Of a stretch of DNA of 64,000 nucleotides, positions 28,298-41,709 are shown one piece after another. The notes below the pieces were generated by a model. That model was not told the DNA's origin, did not search any database, and worked only from the letters and a program-made list of their open reading frames with translations. Where the stretch lies: the NCBI GenBank assembly GCA_963707665.1, contig CAVPQU010000005.1, forward strand, positions 124,001 to 188,000. The letters run 5' to 3'. Numbering within the stretch: the first letter of the stretch is position 1; each line of letters starts with the position of its first letter. The stretch comes from DATJCV01 sp963707665 (lineage in GTDB: Bacteria > Pseudomonadota > Gammaproteobacteria > Burkholderiales > Burkholderiaceae_D). The position numbers were made by a program, and so were the translations under genes.

Positions 28298-29347
28298 TTA
28301 GGCATAACGCGCCGTGCCGGCCGCATTGCCCTGCACGGTGGCAGGATCGGCAAAAAAGGCTTGGCAGGCCGCGACCACGGCGGCGATATCGTCGGCACTG
28401 ACATCCAGATGGGTGACGAAGCGGGAGACCGGCCCGATCTGAGTCAGGATGCCGTGCGCCTTCAGGTGCGCTTCCAGTGCCGCGCAGGCGGCAGCCGGCA
28501 CCCTGACGAACAGCATGTTGGTGGCGACGCTGACGATTTCCAGTTGCTCAATCTCCGCCAAGCCGGCTGCCAGCGCGGCGGCATTGGCGTGGTCCTCGGC
28601 CAGGCGTGCGAAGTTGTGCTCCAGCGCATACAGTCCGGCCGCCGCCAGCATGCCCGACTGGCGCATGCCGCCGCCCAGCACTTTGCGCCAGCGATGCGCG
28701 CGGCCGACCAGTTCGGCGCTGCCGCACAGGACGGCGCCGGCCGGCGCGCCCAGTCCCTTCGACAGGCAGATCGACACCGTATCGAAGCCGGCACACGCCT
28801 GTTCCAGGCTGATGCCTTGCGCCACTGCCGCATTGGCGACGCGGGCGCCATCCAGATGCAGCGCCAGCCCTTTGCGGCGCGCCAATGCCTGCGCTGCGTC
28901 TACGTAGGCGGCCGGCAGCACCTTGCCGCCGATGGTGTTTTCCAACGCCAGCAGGCGGGTGCGGGCGAAATGGTCGTCGAGCGGCTTGATCGCCGCTTCG
29001 ATCTTGTCCAGTGGAATGCTGCCGTCGGCGGCGTTCTCCAGCGGCTGCGGCTGGATCGAACCGAGCACGGCGGCGCCGCCGCCTTCGTACTTGTAGGTGT
29101 GCGCCAGTTGGCCGACGATGTATTCGTCGCCGCGCGCGCAATGCGCCATCAGCGCCGCCAGGTTGCTTTGCGTGCCGGTCGGGAAAAACAGCGCGGCTTC
29201 CATGCCGGTGCGTGCCGCCATCACCGCCTGCAAATGATTGACGGTCGGATCGTCGCCCCAGACGTCGTCGCCCAGTTCGGCGGCGACCATTGCCGCTTTC
29301 ATCGCGGCGCTGGGACGCGTGACGGTATCGCTGCGCAGATCAATCAT
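28298..29347 (-). CDS. ltaE: Low-specificity L-threonine aldolase
   Basis: A 349-residue PLP enzyme cleaving L-threonine or allo-threonine to glycine and acetaldehyde. MIDLRSDTVTRPSAAM is the typical N-terminus; HLDGAR and SICLSKGLGAPAG carry the PLP aspartate and Schiff-base lysine (lysine near residue 200), and the substrate arginines lie in RHWR/RQSG-like contexts. CAAAGGAATTGCC precedes the ATG. It sits between trpE and trpG, 9 bases before trpG, which is an unusual place. It is intact while every neighbour is broken by indels. Confidence 0.92.
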   Translation of the reverse strand: MIDLRSDTVTRPSAAMKAAMVAAELGDDVWGDDPTVNHLQAVMAARTGMEAALFFPTGTQSNLAALMAHCARGDEYIVGQLAHTYKYEGGGAAVLGSIQPQPLENAADGSIPLDKIEAAIKPLDDHFARTRLLALENTIGGKVLPAAYVDAAQALARRKGLALHLDGARVANAAVAQGISLEQACAGFDTVSICLSKGLGAPAGAVLCGSAELVGRAHRWRKVLGGGMRQSGMLAAAGLYALEHNFARLAEDHANAAALAAGLAEIEQLEIVSVATNMLFVRVPAAACAALEAHLKAHGILTQIGPVSRFVTHLDVSADDIAAVVAACQAFFADPATVQGNAAGTARYA

Positions 29348-29421
29348 GGCAATTCCTTTGCAAGTCTGGGTGAGGGTCGGCTGGTCGCCGGAAAACAGGT
29401 CGAACCGAAAGCGGGCGCGTG

Positions 29422-30919
29422 CTAGCGCTCTCCGTCCAGGCCGTCTTGCACTTGTTCGGCCGCGCGCAGCACGGCGCGCGCCTTGTTTTCGGTTTCCTGC
29501 CATTCCATTTCGGGCACCGAATCGGCGACGATGCCGGCCGCCGCCTGCACGTACAGCTTGCCGTCCTTGATCACGCCGGTGCGGATCGCGATCGCCACGT
29601 CCATCTCGCCGCCGAACGACAGGTAGCCGCAGGCGCCGCCGTAGATGCCGCGCTTGACCGGCTCCAGTTCGTCGATGATTTCCATCGCCCGCACTTTCGG
29701 CGCGCCGGACAGGGTGCCGGCCGGGAAGGTGGCGCGCAGCACGTCGAGGTTCGACATGCCGGGCTTCAGCGTGCCTTCGACGTTGGAGACGATGTGCTGC
29801 ACGTGCGAATATTTTTCGATCACCAACTTGTCGGTGACCTTGACGCTGCCGATCTCGGCGATGCGGCCGATGTCGTTGCGCGCGAGGTCGATCAGCATCA
29901 CGTGTTCGGCGATTTCCTTCGGGTCGGCCAGCAGTTCGGTGGCCAGCTGCGGCGTCGCGTTCCGGCGTGGCGCCGCGCGGACGGGTGCCGGCGAGCGGGC
30001 GGATCGTGACCTTGCGCTGGCCGTCGGCGCGCGCTTCGTTGCGCACCAGGATTTCCGGCGAGGCGCCGACGATCTGCATGTCGCCGAAATTGTAGTAGTA
30101 CATGTACGGCGACGGATTCAGCGAGCGCAGCGCGCGGTACAGCGACAGCGGCGAATCGACGTAGGGCTTGTTGATGCGCTGGCCGATCTGCACCTGCATC
30201 AGGTCGCCGGCCATCACGTATTCCTTGGCGCGCGCCACCGCCTTCAGGTAATCCTCTTTCGCGAATTCGCGCACGCTGTCGGTGCGCACCGAAGCCGACG
30301 TCACCGGCGCATCGACCGTGCGCCGCAGCATGGCGCGCAAGTCCTGCAGGCGCTGGCGCGCTTTGGTGAAGGCTTCCGGCTGGGTCGGATCGGCGTACAC
30401 GATCAGGTACAGCTTGCCGGACAGGTTGTCGATCACCGCCAGTTCCTCGGTCACCAGCAACTGGATGTCGGGCAGGCCGAGGTCGTCCGGCGGCGCCGAT
30501 GTGCCAGCCGCTTCTCGATGTGGCGCACCGCGTCGTAGCCGAAGTAGCCGGCCAGGCCGCCGCAAAAGCGCGGCATGCCGGGACGGATGCGCGACCTTGA
30601 AGCGGGCCTGGAATGCGCGATGAATTCGAGCGGATTGCCTTCGGCGCGTCTCGACCACTTCGCCGTGCTTCACCACTTCGATGCGGTTGCCGAAGCTGCG
30701 CAGCAGCGTGGAGGCCGGCAGGCCGATGAAGGAGTAGCGGCCGAAGCGCTCGCCGCCGACCACCGATTCCAGCAGGAAGGTGTTCTTGCCGGCGCGCTGG
30801 GTCTGCGCCAGCTTCAGGTACAGCGAGAGCGGCGTTTCGAGGTCGGCGAAGGCTTCGGCGATCAGCGGAATGCGGTTGTAGCCTTGCGTGGCCAGCGATT
30901 GGAATTCGAGTTCGGTCAT
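29422..30919 (-). CDS. trpE: Anthranilate synthase component I, frameshifted
   Basis: About 497 residues, converting chorismate and glutamine to anthranilate with TrpG. The N-terminal LLESVVGGERFGRYSFIG carries the Trp feedback site (LLES), and the chorismate-binding part has MQVQIGQRI, GTRPRGATPERD, LIDLARNDIGRI, GTLSGAPKVRAMEII and GGACGYLSFGGEMD. Three extra and two missing bases break the frame (four between about 30500 and 30655, one near 29957). Control is probably by the upstream leader/attenuator and by Trp binding at LLES. Confidence 0.9.
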
Positions 30920-30962
30920 GGTTCTCTCCGGGCCGCACGGAGCAGGGTGCGCGGCGGGTGCT

Positions 30963-31014
30963 GCAAAAAACGATGTCAGCCGAAGGGATGCACAGAGTGC
31001 AAAAAACGGCTGAC
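30963..31014 (-). terminator. Transcription attenuator before trpE
   Basis: On the minus strand GTCAGCCG (31014-31007) pairs with CGGCTGAC (30982-30975), followed after three bases by a T6 run (30970-30965). The loop contains TGCAC...GTGCA that can form an inner or competing hairpin. It lies between the leader-peptide stop (31028) and trpE (30919), the layout of a classical trp attenuator. Confidence 0.75.
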
Positions 31015-31027
31015 GGCGATCGGGGGT

Positions 31028-31114
31028 TTACTCAGCCCAGGATTGCCAGCGTCGCCAGAGCCAGGCCCCCGGGGCGGCTGGCACTGCGAACGTGCGTTTT
31101 TTGTCGAGAAACAT
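31028..31114 (-). CDS. trpL: trp operon leader peptide
   Basis: A 28-codon frame, ATG 31114 to TAA 31028, encoding MFLDKKRTFAVPAAPGA followed by WLWRRWQSWAE. Four tryptophans fall within nine residues near the end, just upstream of the terminator hairpin before trpE. Ribosome stalling at these codons when charged tRNA-Trp is scarce would favour an alternative RNA fold and read-through into trpE. The ribosome-binding site is weak. Lies between gph and trpE, implying a promoter at the end of gph. Confidence 0.8.
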   Translation of the reverse strand: MFLDKKRTFAVPAAPGAWLWRRWQSWAE

Positions 31115-31162
31115 GATGGTTGCGATTTGCGTAGCTGAAGTTGCGTACGGACTATGCCGAAA

Positions 31163-31844
31163 TCAGTTGGCTGCGTCCAGCAGCGTGGCAACTATACCAT
31201 CGGAATCGACTTCTTGTATAGCTTGCCCATGGTTGTAGCCGTAGGGCACGGTCAGCACGCGGCAGCCGGCCGCGCGCGCCGCCTGCGCGTCGTTGGACGA
31301 ATCGCCGATCGCCACCACCTGCGCCGGCGCCAGGCCGAAATCCGCGCACACCTGCAGCAGCGGCAGCGGATCGGGCTTTTTGGTCGGCAGCGAATCGCCG
31401 CCGTAGACCACCTCGAAATACGCGCGCAAGCCGGTCTGCTCCAGCAGCGGCACGGCGAAGGCGATCGGCTTGTTGGTCACGCAGGCCAGCCGCAGGCCCT
31501 GCGCCCGCAGCGCGTCCAGCCCGGCGATCACACCCGGGTAGACGCTGACGTGATCGCCGTTGATCGCATCGTAATGCTGCTGGTAGGACGGCCAGCGCTG
31601 CCTCGAAATGCCGCTCAACCTGCTGCTCGTCGAAATCGACCGCGAGCACGCTGCGGATCAGGTTCTCCGAGCCCTTGCCGACGAAGTCGATAATGGTTTC
31701 CAGTGTCAGCGGCGGCAGGCCCAATTCGGCGCGCATCCGTTCACCGCCACCTGGAAGTCCGGCGCGGTGTCGACCATCGTGCCGTCGAGGTCGATGATGG
31801 CGGCGCGCACGCCGCGCCATAGCGGTACGGTCCGGCGCGTTCAT
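31163..31844 (-). CDS. gph: Phosphoglycolate phosphatase, frameshifted
   Basis: A HAD-superfamily phosphatase of about 226 residues removing 2-phosphoglycolate. Corrected N-terminus MNAPDVPLWRGVRAAIIDLDGTMVDTAPDF holds the nucleophile aspartate; VGKGSENLI, VTNKP and KPDPLPLLQ with VAIGDSSNDAQAA are the later motifs. Two extra bases (near 31827 and 31604) and one missing base (near 31737) shift the frame. Its ATG overlaps the rpe stop (ATGA), the common betaproteobacterial rpe-gph-trpE arrangement. Confidence 0.87.
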
Positions 31845-32508
31845 GCCTGCGCCAGTTGCGCGCGCATGGCGTCGATCACGGCCTTGTAGTCCGGCTTGCC
31901 GAAAATCGCCGAGCCGGCGACGAAGGTGTCGGCGCCGGCCTGCGCCGCTTCCGCGATGTTGTCGATCTTGATGCCGCCGTCGACTTCCAGCAGGATCTCG
32001 CGGCCGGAGTCGGTCGATGCGCTGGCGCACCGCGGCGATTTTCTTGCAGCGCTTCCGGAATGAACGACTGGCCGCCGAAGCCCGGATTGACCGACATGAT
32101 CAGGATCAGGTCGAGCTTGTCCATCACGTGATCGAGGTAATCCAGCGGCGTGGCCGGGTTGAACACCAGCCCGGCCTTGCAGCCGTGGTCGCGGATCAGC
32201 TGCAGCGTGCGGTCGATGTGCTCCGAGCCTTCCGGGTGGAAGCTGATGATGTTGGCGCCGGCCTTGGCGAAGTCCGGGACGATGCGGTCGACCGGCTTGA
32301 CCATCAGGTGCACGTCGATCGGCACCTGCACGTGCGGGCGGATCGCCTCGCACACCAGCGGGCCGATGGTCAGGTTCGGCACGTAATGGTTGTCCATCAC
32401 GTCGAAGTGGATGAAGTCGGCGCCGGCGGCGACGACGTTGCGCACTTCTTCGCCCAGGCGGGCGAAGTCGGCGGACAGGATGCTGGGAGCGATGCGATAG
32501 TTGGTCAT
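31841..32508 (-). CDS. rpe: Ribulose-phosphate 3-epimerase, frameshifted
   Basis: A TIM-barrel epimerase of about 222 residues interconverting ribulose-5-P and xylulose-5-P. MTNYRIAPSILSADFARLGEE, HFDVMDNHYVPNLTIG, DVHLMVKP, MSVNPGFGGQSFIP and LEVDGGIK are all intact. Two single extra bases near 32047 and 32018 disturb only the short helix EALQKIAAVRQRIDDSG. Corrected, the stop overlaps the gph start. It diverges from apaG. Confidence 0.92.
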
Positions 32509-32643
32509 GGCGATTGTTTGAAAGCGGATACGGGGAATCAGATATTCTACCGTGCCGCCATAGTCGGCAGCGCGCGCCTCGGCGCTTGCGTCACAATCCT
32601 GTTTCCGGCACCCTCTGGCGAAAACGACTACAAGGAAGGCACA

Positions 32644-33018
32644 ATGGCCGCTTATGAATTCACCGTCACCGTCCGCACCCAGTATCTGGCGGAGCAGTCC
32701 GATCCGGATCGTTCCACCTTCGTATTTGCCTACGCGATTACGATCAAAAATACCGGCCAAATTGCGGCGCAGCTGATTTCACGCCACTGGGTGATCACGG
32801 ATGCCAACAACCACATCGAGGAAGTGCGTGGCTTAGGCGTGGTCGGTCAGCAGCCCCTGTTGCAGCCAGGCGAGCAGTTCGAATATACCAGCGGCACGTC
32901 GTTGTATACGCCGCAGGGTTCGATGGTCGGCGAATACTTTTGCGTCGCGGAAGACGGCGAACAGTTCGAAGCGAAAATTCCCGAATTCGTGCTGTCGCTG
33001 CCGCGCACCTTGCACTGA
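32644..33018 (+). CDS. apaG: ApaG protein
   Basis: A 124-residue fibronectin-III-like protein (DUF525). FAYAITIKNTG, LISRHWVITDANN, EEVRGLGVVGQQP (the GxGxxG loop) and GEYFCVAEDGEQFEAKIPEF match ApaG from end to end. Its biochemical role is unsettled; ApaG is linked genetically to cobalt/magnesium resistance and protein interaction. AAGGCACA precedes the ATG. Usual length. Confidence 0.95.
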   Translation: MAAYEFTVTVRTQYLAEQSDPDRSTFVFAYAITIKNTGQIAAQLISRHWVITDANNHIEEVRGLGVVGQQPLLQPGEQFEYTSGTSLYTPQGSMVGEYFCVAEDGEQFEAKIPEFVLSLPRTLH

Positions 33019-33024
33019 AGCTGA

Positions 33025-33168
33025 TCAGTCGCGCGACGTGGCGTCGTCCTCCAGTGGCAAGCTCTTGTGCGGTGGCGGTTCGGGTTTGCGGCCGGAAAAC
33101 ATGGTCCACCAGACGATGAAGGCCAGCAATAGAAATGCCACGCCGGCCTCTAAAAGCAATAACCACAT
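33025..33168 (-). CDS. Small single-pass membrane protein (47 aa)
   Basis: ATG 33168 with AGGAAAA 8 bases upstream opens a 47-residue frame: MWLLLLEAGVAFLLLAFIVW, then WTMFSGRKPEP and an acidic tail EDDATSRD. One hydrophobic helix with positively charged residues after it suggests an inner-membrane anchor. It is packed tightly between apaG (6 bases) and mltA (divergent). I do not recognise the family; good start signals and coding-like codon use support it being real. Confidence 0.65.
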   Translation of the reverse strand: MWLLLLEAGVAFLLLAFIVWWTMFSGRKPEPPPHKSLPLEDDATSRD

Positions 33169-33183
33169 AATTTTTTTCCTGTG

Positions 33184-34395
33184 ATGTCGTTCAAATATTC
33201 AAGTTTACTCGTTTCGACCCTGTTGATTGCACTGGCGGCTTGTACCACGCCGCAGCCGGAAAGGGCGCCAGCGGCGCCGGTATCGCCTGCTGCACCAGTT
33301 GCACAGGTTGTGCCGGTATCGAAGCCGGTGGAAATTCTGCAGCCGGTCACCTTTGCCGCGGTTCCTGGCTGGGGCCAGGATGACCTGCGCCAGGCGTGGC
33401 CGGCATTTCTGGTCTCTTGCCAAGTGCTGGTAAAGCAGGCCGACTGGCAGGAGCCCTGCACCGTCGGGCGTGATGTGAATGCCGCCGACAGCCACGCGGT
33501 ACGCAGCTTTTTCGAAGCTTTTTTCCTGCCGTACCAAGTGTTCAATCAGGACGGTAGCGATACCGGTCTGGTCACCGGTTATTACGAGCCGCTGCTGCGC
33601 GGCGCACGCAAGCGTAGCGGACCGTACCAGACACCGCTGTATCGGGTGCCGGACGATCTGCTGACAATTGACCTGAGCAGCGTCTACCCGCAACTGCAGG
33701 GTATGCGCCTGCGCGGGCGGATGGTTGGCAACAAGGTGGTGCCCTATTTCCCGCGTGCCGAACTGGAAAAGACCAACACGCTGGCCGGCAAGGAACTGCT
33801 GTGGGTGGACGATCCGATCGAAGCGTTTTTCCTGCAGGTGCAGGGCTCAGGCCGGGTGCGCCTGGCCGACACCAATGAAACGGTGCGCGTCGCCTACGCC
33901 GACCAGAACGGCCATCCGTACCAGTCGATCGGCCGCTATCTGGTCGATCAGGGGGAGTTGAAACTGGAACAAGCGTCGGCACAAGGCATCAAGGCATGGG
34001 TCGTAGCCAACCCGACTCGCCGTCAGGCGCTCCTGGACGTTAATCCGAGTTATGTCTTCTTCAAGGAAGAAAAAATCGTCGATCCAGGCAAGGGGCCGAA
34101 GGGCGCGCTCGGCGTCCCGTTGACGCCGCAGCGTTCGATCGCCGTCGATCCCCGTTTTGTACCATCCGGTGCGCCGGTGTTCCTGGCCACCACCCAACCC
34201 AACAGCGACCTTAGCCTGCAACGCCTGATGCTGGCGCAGGATACCGGCGGCGCCATCAAAGGCGCGGTACGGGCGGATTTTTTTTGGGGATTTGGCGCTG
34301 CCGCTGGCGAAAAGGCCGGGCGCATGAAACAGCGCGGGCAGATGTGGATACTGTGGCCGAAGGCAGGGAAGGTGCCCCGCCCGCGGCTCAACTGA
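33184..34395 (+). CDS. mltA: Membrane-bound lytic murein transglycosylase A
   Basis: A 403-residue outer-membrane lipoprotein (lipobox LAAC, cysteine near residue 20) that cleaves peptidoglycan glycan strands to 1,6-anhydro ends. A proline/alanine-rich linker (30-55) leads to the MltA domain with TGYYEPLLRG and FFLQVQGSGRVRL, and a C-terminal 3D domain with the catalytic-type aspartate in AQDTGGAIKGAVRADFFWG. ATG 33184 is one codon after an in-frame GTG. The gene stands alone. Confidence 0.93.
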   Translation: MSFKYSSLLVSTLLIALAACTTPQPERAPAAPVSPAAPVAQVVPVSKPVEILQPVTFAAVPGWGQDDLRQAWPAFLVSCQVLVKQADWQEPCTVGRDVNAADSHAVRSFFEAFFLPYQVFNQDGSDTGLVTGYYEPLLRGARKRSGPYQTPLYRVPDDLLTIDLSSVYPQLQGMRLRGRMVGNKVVPYFPRAELEKTNTLAGKELLWVDDPIEAFFLQVQGSGRVRLADTNETVRVAYADQNGHPYQSIGRYLVDQGELKLEQASAQGIKAWVVANPTRRQALLDVNPSYVFFKEEKIVDPGKGPKGALGVPLTPQRSIAVDPRFVPSGAPVFLATTQPNSDLSLQRLMLAQDTGGAIKGAVRADFFWGFGAAAGEKAGRMKQRGQMWILWPKAGKVPRPRLN

Positions 34396-34412
34396 TACGA
34401 ATCAGCGCAATA

Positions 34413-34850
34413 TCAACGCAACACCAGCACCGGGATGGTGCTATGCGCCAGTACCTTCTGGGTTTCGCTGGCTACGAACAGCTTGCTCAAGCCCTTGCGT
34501 CCGTGCGATGACATAAAGATCACATCGCAGCCATATTTTTGCGCGGTATTGATGATCTCCTCGCTCGGGCTGAACGATTGCGTGGCGACCACTTCACATG
34601 GCACTCCGGCGGCGGTAGCGGTGTCGGTGATTTTTTGCACGTTCTGTTGTGCCATCGCCAGCATGCTTTCTTCGTAAATTCCGGGGTCGGCCGCCATCGC
34701 CCCTTCTGCCAGAGGCGTAAACGGATAAGGTTCGGCAACCGACAGGCCAACGATCTTGCCGCCGCTAAATTTCGCGAACTCGACCGCGGTGTCAATCGCC
34801 TTGACTGACAGGTCCGACCCGTCGGTCGGCACCAGGATGGTTTTGAACAT
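34413..34850 (-). CDS. Universal stress protein, UspA family
   Basis: A 145-residue UspA-fold protein beginning MFKTILVPTDGSDLSVKA and ending MSSHGRKGLSKLFVASETQKVLAHSTIPVLVLR. The ATP-binding signature G-2x-G-9x-G(S/T) is only partly present (the last glycine is missing), so nucleotide binding is doubtful. GGAGCAG precedes the ATG. Stress or growth-arrest induced in relatives. Convergent with mltA and divergent from the enoyl-CoA hydratase gene. Confidence 0.9.
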   Translation of the reverse strand: MFKTILVPTDGSDLSVKAIDTAVEFAKFSGGKIVGLSVAEPYPFTPLAEGAMAADPGIYEESMLAMAQQNVQKITDTATAAGVPCEVVATQSFSPSEEIINTAQKYGCDVIFMSSHGRKGLSKLFVASETQKVLAHSTIPVLVLR

Positions 34851-35073
34851 GATCTGCTCCTTTCGTTGACTATCCAGCGGCAGAAGTATTGGGTTGAGGG
34901 TCGTTTGTATACCCGATCAACTCTTTCAGGTAGTTTTCGGCCACCCTCAGACATTATCTTAATGTCTTTGTTGTTGCATCTTTTTTATCATTTGTCATGC
35001 GGGCGCAGCTTCATTTCGCGCCGTCTCAAAACGTTACAATGCAAACAAGTTGAATTTTCAAAATGGAGGTGAC

Positions 35074-35850
35074 ATGGAATATCAAAATATTTTGGTGGAA
35101 ACGCAAGGTCGTGTGGGCTTGATCCGCTTGAACCGGCCGAAAGCATTGAATGCACTCAACGACCAGTTGATGGATGAGCTAGGTGCAGCACTGTTGAAAT
35201 TCGACGCTGATGAAAACATCGGTTGCATTGTGCTTACTGGCAATGAAAAGGCATTCGCTGCAGGAGCCGATATTGGCGCGATGGCCAATTACAGCTACAT
35301 GGACGCCTACAAGGGCGACTACATCACACGCAACTGGGAGCAAATCCGTCAGGTGCGTAAGCCAGTAATTGCCGCAGTCGCCGGCTATGCGCTGGGCGGC
35401 GGCTGTGAACTGGCGATGATGTGCGATTTCATCATCGCCGCAGAAAACGCCCGTTTCGGCCAGCCGGAAGTCAAGCTGGGCACCATGCCCGGAGCCGGCG
35501 GTACGCAACGTCTGCCGCGCGCAGTGTCGAAATCCAAGGCGATGGACATGTGCCTGACCGCGCGCATGATGGACGCCGCTGAGGCCGAGCGCGCCGGGCT
35601 GGTGTCGCGCGTGGTGGAGGCCGATAAATTGATGGAAGAAGCGCTCGCGGCTGCGGCCACGATTGCGTCGATGTCGTTGCCGATTGCCATGATGATCAAG
35701 GAAGCGGTCAATTACGCCTATGAAAGTCAGTTGGCAGACGGCATTCGTTTCGAGCGCCGGGTGTTTCACAGCACCTTCGGTACCGAAGATCAAAAAGAAG
35801 GAATGAAGGCTTTTCTCGAAAAGCGCTTGCCATTGTTTCGCAACCTTTGA
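35074..35850 (+). CDS. Enoyl-CoA hydratase
   Basis: A 258-residue crotonase-fold enzyme adding water to trans-2-enoyl-CoA. Both catalytic glutamates are present: in GGGCELAMMCD near residue 115 and in GQPEVKLGTMPGAGGTQRLPR near 135; the oxyanion hole lies at FAAGADIGAM. The start ATG follows a strong TGGAGGTGAC. Monocistronic, directly before the rRNA operon. Probably fatty-acid or phenylacetate-type beta-oxidation; the specific pathway is not shown by neighbours. Confidence 0.92.
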   Translation: MEYQNILVETQGRVGLIRLNRPKALNALNDQLMDELGAALLKFDADENIGCIVLTGNEKAFAAGADIGAMANYSYMDAYKGDYITRNWEQIRQVRKPVIAAVAGYALGGGCELAMMCDFIIAAENARFGQPEVKLGTMPGAGGTQRLPRAVSKSKAMDMCLTARMMDAAEAERAGLVSRVVEADKLMEEALAAAATIASMSLPIAMMIKEAVNYAYESQLADGIRFERRVFHSTFGTEDQKEGMKAFLEKRLPLFRNL

Positions 35851-35979
35851 TATAGTTCGGCTCCCGTTGATTGGGGCTGGTTCAAAGCGCGGTGGCAGGT
35901 CGGCAGCGCGGGCCGGAATCCGGGTCATACGGGTGGGGTGGAAGGGCGGCGGTTGCAGCGGGTGCGGTAAAAAAAGAAG

Positions 35980-36008
35980 TTGACGCCCTGTGAAATATGC
36001 CGCATAAT
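35980..36008 (+). promoter_or_regulatory. rRNA operon promoter
   Basis: TTGACG (35980-35985), exactly 17 bases, then CATAAT (36003-36008). An A-rich stretch (TAAAAAAAGAAG) immediately upstream resembles an UP element. Located 270 bases before 16S, as expected for the main rrn promoter. Confidence 0.8.
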
Positions 36009-36082
36009 TCGGCCTCTTTGCTGCTGACAAACAAAACGATTTGACAGCACGGCCAGCCACCGCGAGGTGGGGGTGCCAGAGC

Positions 36083-36095
36083 AGTTCTTTAACAA
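36083..36095 (+). promoter_or_regulatory. boxA-like antitermination element before 16S
   Basis: AGTTCTTTAACAA in the rRNA leader matches the NusB/NusE-binding boxA (TGCTCTTTAACA). A second copy precedes 23S. Confidence 0.7.
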
Positions 36096-36102
36096 TTAAC
36101 AG

Positions 36103-36122
36103 CCGATAAGTGTGGGCGTTTA
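36103..36122 (+). other. 16S rRNA processing stem, 5' arm
   Basis: Pairs along 20 bases with 37834-37853, two of the pairs being G-U. The arms flank 16S and form the RNase III substrate in the precursor. Confidence 0.8.
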
Positions 36123-36277
36123 ATGGCAGCGCACCGGTGCTTCGCAAGGAGTGCTGGATGACTAAAAGCATTAAATGCTCACAAAGAAATATAGGTAAGT
36201 TCGCAAGAACAAACCTGTCAGTATTTTGAGTGAGCGACGGTTCTTCGGAACTGGCCAGAAATGGCGTAACAGAGATT

Positions 36278-37817
<1,540 letters not shown>

Positions 37818-37833
37818 GAGTTAGCGTGAAAGT

Positions 37834-37853
37834 TAAGCGTCCACACTTATCGG
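37834..37853 (+). other. 16S rRNA processing stem, 3' arm
   Basis: Complement of 36103-36122; TAAGCGTCCACACTTATCGG. Cleavage here releases pre-16S. Confidence 0.8.
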
Positions 37854-37944
37854 TGTGTTAGTTAAGAAAAGAACAGTGTAGGTCGGCATGGGGCAAACAC
37901 GGATGACGGGTTTGCCGCAGGTGGGGCCGGGTACTGATCCAAAC

Positions 37945-38021
37945 GGGTCTGTAGCTCAGTTGGTTAGAGCACCGTGTTGATAACGCGGGGGTCGTTGGTT
38001 CGAGCCCAACCAGACCCACCA
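37945..38021 (+). tRNA. tRNA-Ile (anticodon GAT)
   Basis: 77 bases, GGGTCTGTAGCTCAG to CAGACCCACCA, anticodon GAT in GTTGATAAC. Encoded CCA. Standard first spacer tRNA of the rrn operon. Confidence 0.97.
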
Positions 38022-38032
38022 TCCACGGAATC

Positions 38033-38108
38033 GGGGGTTTAGCTCAGCTGGGAGAGCACCTGCTTTGCAAGCAGGGGGTCGTCGGTTCGATCCCGTCAAC
38101 CTCCACCA
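38033..38108 (+). tRNA. tRNA-Ala (anticodon TGC)
   Basis: 76 bases, GGGGGTTTAGCTCAG to AACCTCCACCA, anticodon TGC in CTTTGCAAG. Encoded CCA. Second spacer tRNA, 11 bases after tRNA-Ile. Confidence 0.97.
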
Positions 38109-38194
38109 TTATCTGGAAAGTTCAAATCTGAGTCGGCTGCGGGCAATGGGCGCAGTGGATTCCGATTTGGTCTTTTGGATCAATTGCTGTTTTG

Positions 38195-38207
38195 TTCTTT
38201 AACAATC
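38195..38207 (+). promoter_or_regulatory. boxA-like element before 23S
   Basis: GTTCTTTAACAAT repeats the leader boxA in the 16S-23S spacer, where it would keep the antitermination complex loaded for 23S. Confidence 0.65.
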
Positions 38208-38421
38208 TGGAAGAAGTAGTAAAGATTAATTCAGTTGAAACTGATGCGTTTGTGATGAGCGTATTGGCGACAACTGAGGGTTGTGATTGTATCAATCATA
38301 AAAGTATGAAAGAGTTCTTGCCGATGGCGACATTGGTAAGCAGTCTGGAATACGGCACACGCATACTCAACACTCTATAACCGTTTTTGGAAGGGTAACT
38401 AACCAGAAGCCAACGTTATAG

Positions 38422-41295
<2,874 letters not shown>

Positions 41296-41431
41296 ATAAC
41301 CTTGGTTGGTATAGGACAAGAGTCATGCGTATGCCCAGATTGGTGCATCACGCCCAGATCTGCTACTTCTTCCCAGATTGCGTTGTTTGATCAGTCGGCA
41401 ATCACGACTGCGCAAATGACACTACCCGTTA

Positions 41432-41548
41432 TGCCTGATGACCATAGCAAGTCGGTCCCACCCCTTCCCATCCCGAACAGGACCGTGAAACGACTTCGCG
41501 CCGATGATAGTGCTGCAACCAGTGCGAAAGTAGGTCATCGTCAGGCTC
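41432..41548 (+). rRNA. rrf: 5S ribosomal RNA
   Basis: TGCCTGATGACCATAGC at the 5' end pairs with the 3' end GGTCATCGTCAGGCT; the middle holds TCCCATCCCGAACAGGA and GCCGATGATAGTG, typical of betaproteobacterial 5S. About 117 bases. Confidence 0.95.
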
Positions 41549-41560
41549 TTATCACAGAAA

Positions 41561-41590
41561 AACCCAGCAGAAATGCTGGGTTTTTTTTTG
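41561..41590 (+). terminator. rRNA operon terminator
   Basis: AACCCAGCA (41561-41569), loop GAAA, TGCTGGGTT (41574-41582), then an uninterrupted T run to 41589. Lies 13 bases past 5S. Confidence 0.9.
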
Positions 41591-41709
41591 CCTGAATATT
41601 TGCTGACTCTACTCTGCACCCGCCATCTGTCCCCCAACACCTCCGCACCGCACCCGCACGCCCTCCGGCTTGCGACGCACTATGGACGACGGCACGGATA
41701 TTAGTGGTT

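Noticed and set aside
28298..30919. A single 873-codon open frame covering trpE and the threonine aldolase
   Set aside because: It arises because indels in trpE bring its frame into line with ltaE. The ltaE part has its own start and ribosome-binding site, and the trpE C-terminus is encoded in another frame ending at 29422.
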